From Natrialba sp. SSL1 (GTDB lineage: Archaea > Halobacteriota > Halobacteria > Halobacteriales > Natrialbaceae), in assembly GCF_001861355.1 (NCBI RefSeq), contig NZ_MASN01000041.1, forward strand, positions 1-64,000: a stretch of DNA of 64,000 bases, written 5' to 3'. Shown piece after piece: positions 8,969 through 18,697 of the stretch; positions within the stretch are counted from its first letter, which is position 1, and the number at the start of each line of letters is the position of its first letter. The notes below the pieces were generated by a model. The model was given only the letters and a program-made list of their open reading frames with translations. It was not told the origin of the DNA and searched no databases. Both the position numbers and the translations under genes were made by a program.

Positions 8969-9898
8969 TCAAGAAACTGTAGGCCACGCCGCGAACAGCA
9001 CCTCGTCGACGTACTCTCCGTCGATCCGATAGTGCTCCGCCCGCTCGCCCTCTCGATCCCACTCCGAGAGGAACGCAATCGCCTCCGTACTCGTCGCTGG
9101 CACCCCCTGTACCAGCTTTCGGTACCCCGCCTCGCCCGCCCACTCGAGTCCGTACTCGAGGAGCGCCTGGCCGATGCCCTGTCGTCGGTGGTCTGGGTCG
9201 ACGCCGACGGTTACCTCGGCTGTGTGCGAGCGGGACTCGAGTGCGGGGGTGTCGAGGTGGAGCCAGCCGACGAGTTGGTGGTCATCGTGACTGGTGGCGG
9301 GGGTGTCGGTGTCGGTGTCGATGTCATCACTGCCGGTGTCTGCGTCGATGTCGTCACTGTCGGCGTCTCCGTTACTATCGTCACCAGTGGCCGCTGCATC
9401 GGTGTCGAGCACGGCAACAAAACAGATCCGAGACGCTGCGCCGTCTTCGGTGCCGTTCACGCGAACCAGCGCTGGCGCACGTTCGAGTCGCGTCGCAAGG
9501 TCGGCAGCGACCACATAACTGCCATCGGCTGCGACAGTGCGCATCATCTCGAAGAGAGCCGTCCGATCGCGTTCCCGTGCGCGCCGGATTCGAAGTCGCC
9601 CCGCGTCGGTCTCTCGTTCCGTCGGTGCACCGGGGAGTGAGACCCGAAGGGTTCCCTCGCGCTCGGTGAGCCACCCTTCGGCTACCAGGTTGTCGAGACA
9701 CGTCGCCAGTTCGGTCGGCGACAACGCCGCCTCCTGCGTGTATCGACCGGAGCGCGCCGGCTTCGAGTGGGTCGGTCCTGCATCGATCCGAACCGATCGC
9801 AGCACCTCCGTACGTGTTGCCGTTCCGTGTCGCTCGACGAACTCGTAGACCGCACGTTGACGGTCGTCGTCGAACGATGGGGTCGCGTCGCTTTGCAT
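8969..9898 (-). CDS. GNAT N-acetyltransferase with N-terminal winged-helix-like region
   Basis: 309 residues from ATG 9898 (MQSDATPSFDDDRQRAVYEF). A frame extending to 9994 adds 32 basic residues that look spurious. The N-terminal 85 residues look like a winged helix (VERHGTATRTEVLRS ... LATCLDNLVAEGWLTEREGTLRV). The GNAT domain follows with the acetyl-CoA motif A RRQGIGQALLEYG and later YRKLVQGVPATSTEAIAFL. An Asp/Thr-rich low-complexity insertion (GDADSDDIDADTGSDDIDTD) sits between two GNAT beta strands, encoded by a hexanucleotide-repeat tract, and probably forms a surface loop. Substrate is unknown; haloarchaeal relatives are simply called GNAT acetyltransferases. Confidence 0.85.
   Translation of the reverse strand: MQSDATPSFDDDRQRAVYEFVERHGTATRTEVLRSVRIDAGPTHSKPARSGRYTQEAALSPTELATCLDNLVAEGWLTEREGTLRVSLPGAPTERETDAGRLRIRRARERDRTALFEMMRTVAADGSYVVAADLATRLERAPALVRVNGTEDGAASRICFVAVLDTDAAATGDDSNGDADSDDIDADTGSDDIDTDTDTPATSHDDHQLVGWLHLDTPALESRSHTAEVTVGVDPDHRRQGIGQALLEYGLEWAGEAGYRKLVQGVPATSTEAIAFLSEWDREGERAEHYRIDGEYVDEVLFAAWPTVS
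9296..9420. repeat. GTGTCG-type low-complexity tract inside the acetyltransferase gene
   Basis: Short direct repeats of GTGTCGGTGTCGATGTC type cover about 125 bases in frame, encoding the Asp/Thr-rich insertion on the minus strand. Slippage is a likely origin. Confidence 0.6.
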
Positions 9899-11293
9899 AC
9901 CTGCTGGCCCACCGAGCGGGCGTATGAGTGTGCGGGTTGCAGACGAAACCTGCGCGTCTCGGTTCGTGAGTAGTACCTCCTGATCGCTACTCACCAGGTG
10001 CTCGTCCAGAGACGCCGGTACCGCTTCGTTGACCGATCCTCCCCGAGATCAGCGCAGGTACTCGAGTTACCGAGCAGCTAATCGCCACTATTGGGTTCTA
10101 TATACCGGCATATGATTCATTGGAACGGTTTCGCTTGCGCACACCCAAAAGACACCCTTCTGTCGGTAGTCGTCAGCCACGCTCCGAGAGCACGCTCTGC
10201 CCGCACGTGCCTGAAATCGAACCTCGAGTTCGTGGCTACCAAAGAGCCGGTACTCGAGTCCCAACCTACTGCAGCTGTCGATATCGGTCCTGCCGGTGGG
10301 TGACTCGTGAATGGTAGGCCCGGTCCCGTTTCTAACACCCCAAAACGATATTTGATCACTGGTTGCCCGGTTCAGGGCCGTGTCGGCCCAGTCTGTTGTG
10401 ACGGTGTGACGCGACCTTCGGATCGTGGCAGATACCAGCGTCTGTTTGTAAACCGGGTATTGTGGGGACCCATTTGACACCGAAATACGGGGGGTTTCAG
10501 GCTTCGAACTGGGTATCGAATCAGCTCGATCAGGGGGGTGCTTCGTTTGCACCCGATTTCGTGCGTGGCTGTGGAGAACGTGTTCGGGTATCGAGTGTGG
10601 ATGGTCTGGGCGAGGGTTCCCACTATCGGTAACACAGAATTGTATTGCTGACCGAGATTGTTTCCACTGTGGTAACGACCGCGACCAGTGCACACTCATC
10701 GCACGCTCGCTTGCGGGTCACTTCGGTCTCCCCCTTATCTGGCCCCACTCATTTCGCTCACGACCCACACGCTGTTGCTCGTTCGCTTTTCTGCGGCTCG
10801 GAACGAACGAAGTGAGTGAGGAACCACACTCGTCTCGAACTGTACCACTCCGAAATCGCTCGTTCGTCGTCCGACCGGCGTGCAGTGACTCCCACTGTCT
10901 CCTCTGCACTGGGGTCACGGCTTGCGTTGTTTGAGGGTGCGACCGTACGATGTGTACGCCGACCTGCCTGCTCATCGTCGGATTCATTGTGAACTCTGCG
11001 AACGAGTCGCGCCAGGGATGACCGCTGCGTGGTGTCTGGTCGGTAACCAGTGGCCAGTGTCTCGCCACCGCGAGATCACCACGAACTGATTGACTAACTG
11101 GCAGTCTATTCTGATTCTTGCTCGACGAGCGCCGGCAGGCTGTCCGGTTGTAGCCACGTCCTGCACGACACCGGTGTAACGTTCTCCGGCTACCGAACAG
11201 CGGACCTTTATACCACATAACGATATACAGAATCGGGTTGAGACAGTCATCTGCACCGACCACTTATTGTGATTGGTAAGCAACCCTGTCTGT
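9899..11293. other. 1.4 kb gene-free region upstream of orc1/cdc6; possible replication-origin or plasmid-like remnant
   Basis: No frame with acidic haloarchaeal composition is present; the open frames at 10088-10699 and 10718-11263 encode basic, Ser/Arg/Thr-rich products. The region is visibly less GC-rich than its neighbours, with G-runs at about 10464, 10490 and 10533. TTGTTTCCACTG at 10658-10669, followed by TGGTAACGA, resembles the haloarchaeal origin recognition box (a GTTTCCACTGGAAAC-type core) for one half only. A related CACTATCGGTAACA lies at 10621. Placement next to an Orc1/Cdc6 gene makes an origin conceivable, but no array of paired boxes is seen. Confidence 0.35.
10793..10825 (+). 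repeat. Left arm of an inverted repeat flanking orc1/cdc6
   Basis: The 33-base stretch with core CGGAACGAACGAAGTGAGTG recurs in inverted orientation at 12419-12450 with one mismatch and one indel. The two arms enclose the Orc1/Cdc6 gene. Confidence 0.6.
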
Positions 11294-12334
11294 GTGATCG
11301 TCGACGACCGTGTGCTGCGCGAGGACTTCGTTCCCAGCGAAGTCGTTCACCGCCACGACGAGGTCAACCTCCTCTCCGAGTCCCTGGAACCGCTGCTTGC
11401 CGGTCACCGAACCGACCCGGCGTTCCTGTTCGGACCCACCGGCGTCGGCAAGACCTGTCTCGCTCGCTATACGCTCGCTCAACTGCAAGCACAGGACCCC
11501 GACGTGCGCGTTGCCTACGTCAACTGTTGGCAGGAGTACACGCGCTTTCGGGTACTGTACAGCCTTCTCGAGGCAATCGACCAGACGACGTCGATCCATC
11601 GGTCGACGCCGAAGGACGAACTGTTCGGCCGCCTCGACGACGCAGGCGACCGACCGCTCGTCGCCGTCCTCGATGAGGTCGACCAACTTGAGGAGACCGC
11701 TGTTCTCTACGACCTCCACCGGCTCCCACACGTCTCGCTCGTGCTGATCGCTAACCGGGAGGAGGAACTGTTTGCGAGTTTCGACGACCGGGTCCGATCG
11801 CGGCTCCACGCCGGGACCCGCGTTCAGTTCGATCGGTACGGAACGGACGAACTCGTTGCTATCCTTCGCGAGCGCGCGATACAGGGACTGGAGCCAAACG
11901 CGGTCCGGACCGAGCAGTTGCGGACGATTGCTGAGGCGGCCTCGGGGGACGCTCGCGTCGGCATTGGTATCCTGCGCTCAGCAGCGCGACGTGCCGAACA
12001 GGCTGGCGACGAGCAGGTAACCACCGCGATGATCGACGCTGCGATTCCGGATGCGCGGACGGCGATCCGACAAAAGACGGTCGAAGGGCTGCTCGAACAC
12101 CAGCGGGTGCTGTACGACGTGATCAACGATGCCGGTGAAATCGAGCCAGGGACGCTCTACGAACGGTACGAACAGCGAGTCGAGGAGCCAAAGACGACTC
12201 GGACACTGCGGAATCATCTAACGAAGATGGTCCATTACGACCTGATCGAATCGGTCGGGAAACACCGAGGGCGGCGGTATCGATTGGTTGCCGACGAATC
12301 CAACGAGTCCGACCAGTCTGGCGAGAACTCGTAA
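11294..12334 (+). CDS. Orc1/Cdc6-type replication initiator AAA+ ATPase
   Basis: 346 residues from GTG 11294 (IVDDRVLREDFVPSEVVHRH, the usual start of haloarchaeal Orc proteins). A TTG-initiated extension to 11273 is possible, but a TTATTG box at 11264-11269 lies about 28 bases before GTG 11294 and favours a leaderless start there. Walker A is GPTGVGKTCLARY, Walker B VAVLDEVDQL, followed by sensor and lid segments (SGDARVGIGILRSAAR) and a C-terminal winged helix (ITDA-like ALYERYEQRV ... LTKMVHYDLIESVGKHRGRRY). It binds origin DNA and loads the MCM helicase. At about 346 residues it is shorter than main-origin Orc1 proteins and resembles accessory or plasmid-type paralogues. Confidence 0.88.
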   Translation: MIVDDRVLREDFVPSEVVHRHDEVNLLSESLEPLLAGHRTDPAFLFGPTGVGKTCLARYTLAQLQAQDPDVRVAYVNCWQEYTRFRVLYSLLEAIDQTTSIHRSTPKDELFGRLDDAGDRPLVAVLDEVDQLEETAVLYDLHRLPHVSLVLIANREEELFASFDDRVRSRLHAGTRVQFDRYGTDELVAILRERAIQGLEPNAVRTEQLRTIAEAASGDARVGIGILRSAARRAEQAGDEQVTTAMIDAAIPDARTAIRQKTVEGLLEHQRVLYDVINDAGEIEPGTLYERYEQRVEEPKTTRTLRNHLTKMVHYDLIESVGKHRGRRYRLVADESNESDQSGENS

Positions 12335-12901
12335 GCTATCGGAGCCGCTGCAAGTCATTGTACTCCTGATCGTGCGACGGCAGCGCGGTTCGACGAGAGT
12401 GCGGTTTGGAGCGAGCGCGGTTCTCACTCACTTCGTTCGTTCCGAACCGCGGACGTGCGATCAGTGTGTAACTGGTGCAGTCGTTCCTCTAGCCCGGTAC
12501 ACTGACCGCTTCAGAACTCCCGTTTCTGTCTCTTTTGACGAATAGTGGCTCAAAACTATCTGACATTCAGAAGAGTCAGCCGATACGAGGTGTGAACACT
12601 ACATTTATCCCTTCTAGTCGACTTTGCGGTAGTACGAGATGGCCGCTTTTCCCTGGCCGTGGTCGAACGACGATACACGCGTCCGTCCCGGTCACACTTC
12701 AGCGCTGCCTCCTAGTCCCTACTGTCGTCGAACATCCGTCTTTGACCCGACTACAGTCTGCCGTTCTCCCGTCTGGTTCCAATCGGCCGGGCACCACCGT
12801 TCCTGCTTTCCACTCTCTCTTACTTGCGAATCCCTCCAGATGTCGTCACCGGCCCGTACCACAACTCCGCGATGCGACCCCACTGACACACCCACCCAGC
12901 A
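12335..12901. other. Intergenic stretch between orc1/cdc6 and the response-regulator operon
   Basis: No supported gene in about 570 bases. It holds the right arm of the inverted repeat (12419-12450). Upstream of the regulator operon there is only pyrimidine-rich sequence with no clear TATA box close to ATG 12902. Confidence 0.45.
12419..12450 (-). repeat. Right arm of the inverted repeat flanking orc1/cdc6
   Basis: Reverse complement of the 10793-10825 stretch apart from one mismatch and one single-base indel. The ACTCACTTCGTTCGTT core is a sequence type that recurs in haloarchaeal spacers, so chance sharing is possible. Confidence 0.6.
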
Positions 12902-13366
12902 ATGACCACCAGACGCCCATCATCACCCACAACAGCACAGATACTCCTCGTCGAGGACAACCCCGGCGACGTCCGCCTCACCAAGGAAGCGTTCAAACAG
13001 GGTCGCATCGAGAACGACCTGCACGTCGTCTCCGACGGCACGGAGGCACTCGAGTTCCTCCATCAGCAAAACGAGTACGGGGATGCGCCGCGACCGGATC
13101 TGATCCTGCTCGATCTTAACCTCCCGCGGACCGACGGCGAGGAGGTACTCGAGGAGCTCAAGGGAGATTCGGAACTGCGCTCGATTCCGGTGATCGTGCT
13201 GACGAGTTCGCGAGCAGAAGAGGACGTTGCGAAGTCCTACGAGCTGCACGCGAACGCGTATCTGACGAAGCCGGTGGACCCGGACGAGTTCATCGAGACG
13301 GTCCGAGCGTTCGAGAAGTTCTGGTTTTCCGTCGTTCGGCTACCTCCAGAGGGTGATCAGCCGTGA
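12902..13366 (+). CDS. Stand-alone response regulator receiver protein (Rcp1-like)
   Basis: 154 residues, essentially one REC domain. [18 protein letters not shown] supplies the acidic pocket, [17 protein letters not shown] the phospho-acceptor Asp, VIVLTSS the conserved Thr, and AYLTKPVD the conserved Lys. The NPGDVRL element is typical of Rcp1-type regulators paired with phytochrome-like or PAS histidine kinases. There is no output domain, so it acts by protein contact. Its TGA overlaps the GTG of the next gene (13363-13366), so the two regulators are translationally coupled. No cognate kinase gene is in the window. Confidence 0.92.
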   Translation: MTTRRPSSPTTAQILLVEDNPGDVRLTKEAFKQGRIENDLHVVSDGTEALEFLHQQNEYGDAPRPDLILLDLNLPRTDGEEVLEELKGDSELRSIPVIVLTSSRAEEDVAKSYELHANAYLTKPVDPDEFIETVRAFEKFWFSVVRLPPEGDQP

Positions 13367-15264
13367 GCGGTGGTCAGCGCGGGAGTGGTGGTGACGGCGA
13401 CGCAGAAACTGGGGCTAAACCGGAAGCGGAAACCGAAGCCGAATCCAAATCCGGACGAACGGATATCGAATCCGAGCGAACGGACTCCAAAACTGGGCAA
13501 ACGGATACGGTAATCGAGCGAGAGTTCCGAGGCGTCAAACGCACCGACGGCGGCGAATCCACCGGCACTGGCGTTGCAGAGTCATCAGAGGAAGAGACCA
13601 CACCGAGCCTTCGGATCCTCCTCATCGAGGACAACCCCGGCGACGCGCGCTTAATCGAGGAGATGTTACGCGGGACCGAGGAGCTCGCACAGCGGGTAAG
13701 CTCCGACGAGACAGCCGGTCGAACGCCCGAGATAACCCGTGCCAACCGACTCGAGGAGGGACTCGAGTTGTTCGAGCAGCGCTCGATCGACGTCGTTTTG
13801 CTCGACCTGAACCTCCCCGACAGCCAGGGACTCGAGACACTCGAGACGGTCTCCGATGCGAGCACCGCAACGCCGATCGTCGTCCTGACCGGGCTCCGCG
13901 ACCAGCAGGTCGGCATTCAGGCGATCCAGCAGGGTGCCCAGGACTTCCTCGTCAAGGACGAGGTAACCAGCGAACTGCTCGTCAGAACGATCCACCACGC
14001 GATCGAACGTGCACGCCAGGAGCACGAACGCCGACGCCAGCGCGAGCAACTCGAGACGGTCAACCGGTTGAACGATATCGGGCACGACATCATCAATTCG
14101 GTGATCACGACCGAGACCCGCGCCGAGCTCGAACAGGCAGTCTGTGACCGCTTTACCGCGTCGGACGGTTACCGATTCGCCTGGGTCGGCGAAGTTAATC
14201 CGGGTCGCGACGATGTCGTCCCGAAGGCCGCCGCTGGCATCGAGGAGGGCTACCTCGAGGACGTCGAGATTAGCGTCGACGAGACCGACGCCGCCGGACA
14301 GGGGCCGTCCGGAACCGCGATCCGAACCGGCGAGGTACAGGTCGCAAACAGCATCGACTCCGATCCCGACTTCGAGCCGTGGCGCGAGGAAGCCACGACG
14401 CGAGGCTATCACTCCTCAGCCGCGGTTCCGATCATCCACGAGGACCTCATCTACGGCGTGTTGAACATCTACTCGAGTTCAACACGGGCGTTCACCTCGC
14501 CGGAAACCCAGATTCTTGCTCGGATTGGTGACACCGTCGCACACGCGATCACGGCGATCGAGCGCCGTGATGCACTCGTCAGTGACGCCGTCATCGAACT
14601 CGAGTTCAGACTCGAGGAGATGGTGCCCGAGCTGGTGGGCCTCTCCGAACGCGAGTCCGGCCACATTTCGATCAATCAGCTCGTCCGCGGCGATGAAACC
14701 CTGCTCGCCTACGGCTCGGCGACGGACATTGCACAGGAGGAGTTCGAAGAGACGGTCGAACGAATCGACGGCGTTAGCGATACCCGGTTCCTCTCGGCGC
14801 GACGAGACGAGTTCGAGTTCGAGTTCGTGATGCCCGCCGCGGCCTCGCTGTTCGAGGCGATCGCAACCCACGGCGGCCGTGTCGCCTCGGCGACGATCGC
14901 AGACGGCGAGTTCCGGTTCGTCGTCGAGCTTCCACGTGGCCGTGACACCCGCCAGATGATCGAACTCATCAAGGAACAGCGCCCGGACGCCACCTATCTC
15001 GCCCAGCGGACGACCGAGCGAAGCGATCGCAGCGGCTCGAGTCGTGGCTCGAGCGCAACGGCCGTCCTCGAACAGGACCTGACCGAGAAACAGCGAGCGG
15101 CACTCGAGACGGCCTACTTCGCGGGCTACTTCGAGTGGCCCCGGGAGAGCACTGGCGAGGATATCGCAGACCGGCTGGGGATCGCACCGGCGACGTTCAA
15201 CCAGCACCTGCGGACGGCAGAACGGAAGTTCTTCGATTCGGTACTCGACGACCAGGAGCAGTGA
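13363..15264 (+). CDS. REC-GAF-HTH-10 transcriptional regulator (Bat family)
   Basis: 633 residues from GTG 13363. Residues 1-80 are a disordered Glu/Thr/Ser-rich leader. The REC domain follows ([18 protein letters not shown], phospho-acceptor in [17 protein letters not shown], Lys in FLVKDEV). A helix and a GAF domain come next (about 230-400, ending [20 protein letters not shown]), then the bacterio-opsin-activator middle region. At the C-terminus is the HTH-10 domain ([21 protein letters not shown], then [19 protein letters not shown]). The Bat family couples light, redox or ligand signals to transcription in haloarchaea. The upstream REC protein may share the same kinase. Confidence 0.92.
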   Translation: MSGGQRGSGGDGDAETGAKPEAETEAESKSGRTDIESERTDSKTGQTDTVIEREFRGVKRTDGGESTGTGVAESSEEETTPSLRILLIEDNPGDARLIEEMLRGTEELAQRVSSDETAGRTPEITRANRLEEGLELFEQRSIDVVLLDLNLPDSQGLETLETVSDASTATPIVVLTGLRDQQVGIQAIQQGAQDFLVKDEVTSELLVRTIHHAIERARQEHERRRQREQLETVNRLNDIGHDIINSVITTETRAELEQAVCDRFTASDGYRFAWVGEVNPGRDDVVPKAAAGIEEGYLEDVEISVDETDAAGQGPSGTAIRTGEVQVANSIDSDPDFEPWREEATTRGYHSSAAVPIIHEDLIYGVLNIYSSSTRAFTSPETQILARIGDTVAHAITAIERRDALVSDAVIELEFRLEEMVPELVGLSERESGHISINQLVRGDETLLAYGSATDIAQEEFEETVERIDGVSDTRFLSARRDEFEFEFVMPAAASLFEAIATHGGRVASATIADGEFRFVVELPRGRDTRQMIELIKEQRPDATYLAQRTTERSDRSGSSRGSSATAVLEQDLTEKQRAALETAYFAGYFEWPRESTGEDIADRLGIAPATFNQHLRTAERKFFDSVLDDQEQ

Positions 15265-15280
15265 GCAAGGCAGCCGCCGC

Positions 15281-16309
15281 TCAGTGGTCGGCCAGTCCGA
15301 CCGCGTCGGCGAGTAGTTCGTGCGACCGACATACGTCGTCGTGATCTGCGATAAGATTCTGGACGATTACGTCGTCGACACCGACGCGGTCCGTCAGCGT
15401 CTCGAGGAGCGTGCCGACTGTTTCCGGGCTGCCGGAGAGCGCACGGGGCCACTCTCCAGACGGGATCGACTGCGGCGTCGGCTCCGGGACGCCGCCGAGT
15501 TCGTCGATCGCTTCCTCGACCGACGGCAGGGAGCCGACGACGCCGCGTTGCATGCGCTTGTACGATGCTTCGGCGCTCGCACGGAGCCGTGCAGCGTCCT
15601 CGTCGGTCTCGTCGCAGGCGACGTTCACCGCGAGCATTCCCTCCGGTTCGTCCAAGCCAGCGTCTGAGTCAGTTGGCTCGAAGTGCTCGTGGTAGGTCTC
15701 GAACGCTCGTTCGGCGAGGTTTGGACGGATGAACGCAGCAAAGCAGTATCGAAGCCCGAGTTCGCCCGCGATCTTCGCGCTGGAGGGACTCGAGCCGAGC
15801 ACCCAGATCTCCGGTACGTCGCTTTCGGAGCGCGCGAGGGAGAGCTTCGAGTAGGGATGGTCTGCGCCGAACTCGTCGTAGAGGTGGGCGGCAGCCTCCT
15901 CGATCTTCTCGGCGTGGTCTTCGTCGGGGTTACGTTTCCGGCGCTCGGTACGGAGCGCGCGGTCGGCGGCGGGCATACCGGTGGCACGACCGAGGCCCAG
16001 GTCGATGCGGCCGGGGGCGAGGGCGTCGAGCGTGCTGAACGACTCGGCGACCTTGAACGGGCTGTAGTGGTTAAGCAGGACGGTGCCCGAGCCGACGCGG
16101 ATCTCGTCGGTGTTCGCGGCCAAGTGGGCGATCAGGACTTCGGGCGTCGTGCTCGCGATCGAGTCGGCCATGCCGTGGTGTTCGGCGACCCAGAACCGCG
16201 AGTAGCCCAGTTCCTCGGCCAGTTGGGCGAGTTCGACCGTGTTCTCGTACGCTTCGGTTGCGCTCGCGCCGTCGGGGACGGGCGCGAGATCGACGATCGA
16301 GAGGTTCAC
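15281..16309 (-). CDS. LLM-class flavin-dependent monooxygenase (luciferase-like)
   Basis: 342 residues. SIVDLAPVPDGASATEAYEN at the start, YSRFWVAEHHGM, IRVGSGTVLLNHYSPFKVAE, and LDALAPGRIDLGLGRATGMP are the landmark segments of the bacterial-luciferase TIM-barrel family, group MsnO8-like. It uses FMN or F420 as reducible cofactor; the substrate is unknown. It converges with the Bat-like gene with only 16 bases between stop codons, and is a separate transcription unit. Confidence 0.9.
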   Translation of the reverse strand: MNLSIVDLAPVPDGASATEAYENTVELAQLAEELGYSRFWVAEHHGMADSIASTTPEVLIAHLAANTDEIRVGSGTVLLNHYSPFKVAESFSTLDALAPGRIDLGLGRATGMPAADRALRTERRKRNPDEDHAEKIEEAAAHLYDEFGADHPYSKLSLARSESDVPEIWVLGSSPSSAKIAGELGLRYCFAAFIRPNLAERAFETYHEHFEPTDSDAGLDEPEGMLAVNVACDETDEDAARLRASAEASYKRMQRGVVGSLPSVEEAIDELGGVPEPTPQSIPSGEWPRALSGSPETVGTLLETLTDRVGVDDVIVQNLIADHDDVCRSHELLADAVGLADH

Positions 16310-16524
16310 GCAGTGTGCTCGGGACCGAAGGCCGAATAACGGCTCGCTTTGTGGACGTACGTGAGGTAGTTGCTGTTTTGCTGTCTGCTGTTGGTTGGTT
16401 AGGGGGCTCCGTTGCTGTCTGCTTTGGTAGTGGTAGGGTGCTCCGTGACAGGGCGTTCGCTCACCGGTCGAGTACTGACATCGTCAAAAGAGGTCGAAAA
16501 CGTTGGTAGGCGCGCGTCACGCGC

Positions 16525-17124
16525 TTACGCGGCCCGTGGCTCGCCCGCCGTGGTCGTTTCTTCCATGTTGCGGCCGGTGATAGCCACGATGCCCATCGAG
16601 AGGCCGGTCATGAAGAGGCTGATACCGACGAGCAGGCCGATTGCCCAGGCTGCGTCCGCCGGGAAACCGACCCAGAGCAGACCGGCCAGAACGAGCGAGA
16701 GAACGCCGCTCGCGGCGACGGACATTCGGCCGGGCTGGTCGGCCATCCGCATCGACAGCCAGAGTTCAGCCACGCCATCGGCCAGCAGGTAGGCAATCGC
16801 GAGCAGCGTGAGGGTCACGAGCCCGATGACGGGGTTCGCGAGTACGAGCACACCCGCGACGACCGAGATGACGCCGAGTGCGAGTTGCCACATCGAGCCG
16901 CTCCACCCGCGTGCGGTGAAGGCGTGTGCGCCGTGGACGATCCCGCTCAGGACGAGCAGTGCGCCGATTACGAGGGTAACAGAAATGCCCGTCGCGAGCG
17001 GGAACGCGATCGCTAGCAGGCCGATGAGCCCGACGACAGCGCCGGCGATGGCCAGTGTTCGCCATCCGCGCTTGAGTGAGTAGCCGTGCGATTCGTGGTC
17101 AGCAGTTGCTGTGTTTGAGGACAT
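16525..17124 (-). CDS. HdeD-like DUF308 membrane protein
   Basis: 199 residues from ATG 17124 (MSSNTATADHESHGYSLKRG); the longer frame to 17223 adds unsupported residues. Six hydrophobic helices in three hairpins are visible, including LAIAGAVVGLIGLLAIAFPL, SVTLVIGALLVLSGIVHGAH, VISVVAGVLVLANPVIGLVT and GVLSLVLAGLLWVGFPADAA, each pair following the repeated gly-rich DUF308 pattern. Bacterial HdeD is linked to acid stress; the archaeal role is unknown. A GC-poor regulatory region of about 400 bases lies upstream. Confidence 0.85.
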   Translation of the reverse strand: MSSNTATADHESHGYSLKRGWRTLAIAGAVVGLIGLLAIAFPLATGISVTLVIGALLVLSGIVHGAHAFTARGWSGSMWQLALGVISVVAGVLVLANPVIGLVTLTLLAIAYLLADGVAELWLSMRMADQPGRMSVAASGVLSLVLAGLLWVGFPADAAWAIGLLVGISLFMTGLSMGIVAITGRNMEETTTAGEPRAA

Positions 17125-17525
17125 AATCGTCTCCACAGAGACGTACGCAGTGTACGGAGATAACACATTTTCACAGTTTGACAGTAGGTCGCGGATATGG
17201 ACCGGTCCGAAAGTCGGATACACTCAGGTTCTGGGGCCTCGAAGGCGCGCTGCGTGGTCTCAGACGGCACCATACTGTCTGTTCGGACATATCTCCCGTC
17301 GAATCACTTCAATTGTCATATCACCCTTCACAGACGATCCAGCGTGTGTTCGCACACACCTCGAAGTCACCCTGTTCTCCCGGCTCAGTCCGAACCACAT
17401 AGCTGTGGCTCAGAGATGAACTCGAGTCGGTCGATCACAGCGACACAGTCAGGGCAGCAGGTGGCGTGCGTGTGAGCCTGTTGCGAATACTCACGGATTC
17501 GACCGCGCTGTGGAAGGGAGTGTCA
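17125..17525. other. Intergenic stretch with a gene remnant
   Basis: About 400 bases between the HdeD-like and HNH genes. The only recognisable content is the fragment at 17405-17480 described separately. Confidence 0.45.
17405..17480 (-). pseudogene. C-terminal remnant of a paralogue of the 20176-20472 zinc protein
   Basis: On the minus strand this reads ATCCPDCVAVIDRLEFISEP. The intact protein at 20176-20472 has VWCPDCVAAIGLLEFAADP at the same place, and the DNA is also similar (GAACTCGAGT...CACACAGTCAGG versus CGACACAGTCAGG). No start codon or N-terminal CYRC half is present, and stops lie just upstream. It looks like a decayed tail of a duplicated copy. Confidence 0.5.
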
Positions 17526-18482
17526 CTACGTTCGGAACGTGACGTTGCCCCGTTCCAACCGTTTGATATCGCTTGTCGTTACCGCAACCTGGTCGACGAA
17601 TTGGCTGTTGAAATGACCCTCATTTCTTCTCGACACAATAGTTGAAATTTCTCCATGGAGGCTTCTCAGGTCATTAATGTCTTTGTCAGGAACATCCCCA
17701 TTCTGCTCGATCATGTTGTTTATCTCCCGTTTCTTTTTCTCATATGGTCCAATAAGTTCGTTAATCCTGTTCAGATCCTCTGAAACGGGTTTGTTGTGTA
17801 TGTAGAGGAAGGGATACGCAATGGCTGCCAGAGCAAGGGTAAGTAGTGCTGAACTGATGATTGACTGACTCAGTAGTGAGAATACGACAACGCCCGGAAT
17901 GCCAAGAATGAGCAAGATAGAGACGGTGAGTCCATGTGGCGTGTAGTCTTCTGCCGGAAGGGGATCATTCTGACCCAGTGTACTGAGTTGAAGCGTTGTC
18001 GTTACTGTGGGATCGGTACTTCGATCTACCGTTACACCAGCGTTGTCGGCGACTGCAGAACCAGACCGAGACCGCTGGCGTGTCGTGGTCTCGTGACTAG
18101 AGCCATAGATGTCGTCCGCAATCCGCTGGAGGTTTTCATCAGCCGGACCGTCACTGATCTTCCACGTCTGCTTGGCTGTATTCGATGACGCGGAGGAGCG
18201 TGTTGACACGGCTGGTCGATCTGTGCGTGCCTTCTCTGTCATCGGCTGGACAAAATGATCATGGGCCTCGTTGTGGCATCGCCAACAGAGAGTTACTAAG
18301 TTCGAGGGATCATCACTGCCACCTTCACTTTTGTGATGTATGTGGTGTGAATGCAGTTCAGCGGGCCCGTATTGGCGTCCCCTCACCCCACACGATTGGC
18401 AGGTATAGTTGTCGCGATCTTTGACATACTCTGAGATATCGTCCCAATTATCGGCGTATTTTGCTCCCCACTCCTGACCCAT
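17526..18482 (-). CDS. HNH nuclease domain fused to a two-helix membrane segment and coiled coil
   Basis: 318 residues. The N-terminal 80 residues are a classical HNH nuclease: YTCQSCGVRG gives the first zinc Cys pair, LHSHHIHHKSEGG the active-site His pair, DDPSNLVTLCWRCHNEAH the Asn, the second Cys pair and the final His. A polar linker follows, then two hydrophobic helices at about 185-230 (LTVSILLILGIPGVVVFSLL and IISSALLTLALAAIAYPFLY), then a charged helical tail (EDLNRINELIGPYEKKKREI). The gene is lower in GC than its neighbours. A membrane-tethered nuclease is unusual; a role in DNA defence or uptake control is inference only. Confidence 0.85.
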   Translation of the reverse strand: MGQEWGAKYADNWDDISEYVKDRDNYTCQSCGVRGRQYGPAELHSHHIHHKSEGGSDDPSNLVTLCWRCHNEAHDHFVQPMTEKARTDRPAVSTRSSASSNTAKQTWKISDGPADENLQRIADDIYGSSHETTTRQRSRSGSAVADNAGVTVDRSTDPTVTTTLQLSTLGQNDPLPAEDYTPHGLTVSILLILGIPGVVVFSLLSQSIISSALLTLALAAIAYPFLYIHNKPVSEDLNRINELIGPYEKKKREINNMIEQNGDVPDKDINDLRSLHGEISTIVSRRNEGHFNSQFVDQVAVTTSDIKRLERGNVTFRT

Positions 18483-18697
18483 CTCCCCAAGATACTATAC
18501 AAATTCTCTTAAAGCCATCTTTGTTGATACCCCACTAGATGCGCTGGTAACTTCTCGGGCTCTACTCGCCGCTCATCTGGCAGTACTGGGGAATACGCGA
18601 ACTGTTCGCTGCCTTTTTATGAATAAATCGAACCTATGATTAGCGTCATATTCAGCAAATATTTACTGTAGGCGAGTGAGCAGCGACTGTACTCACT

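Noticed and set aside
10088-11263. Open frames of 203 and 181 residues on the minus strand upstream of orc1/cdc6
   Set aside because: Products are basic, Ser/Arg/Thr-rich and unlike acidic haloarchaeal proteins; no motif is recognisable and several overlapping frames are equally long.
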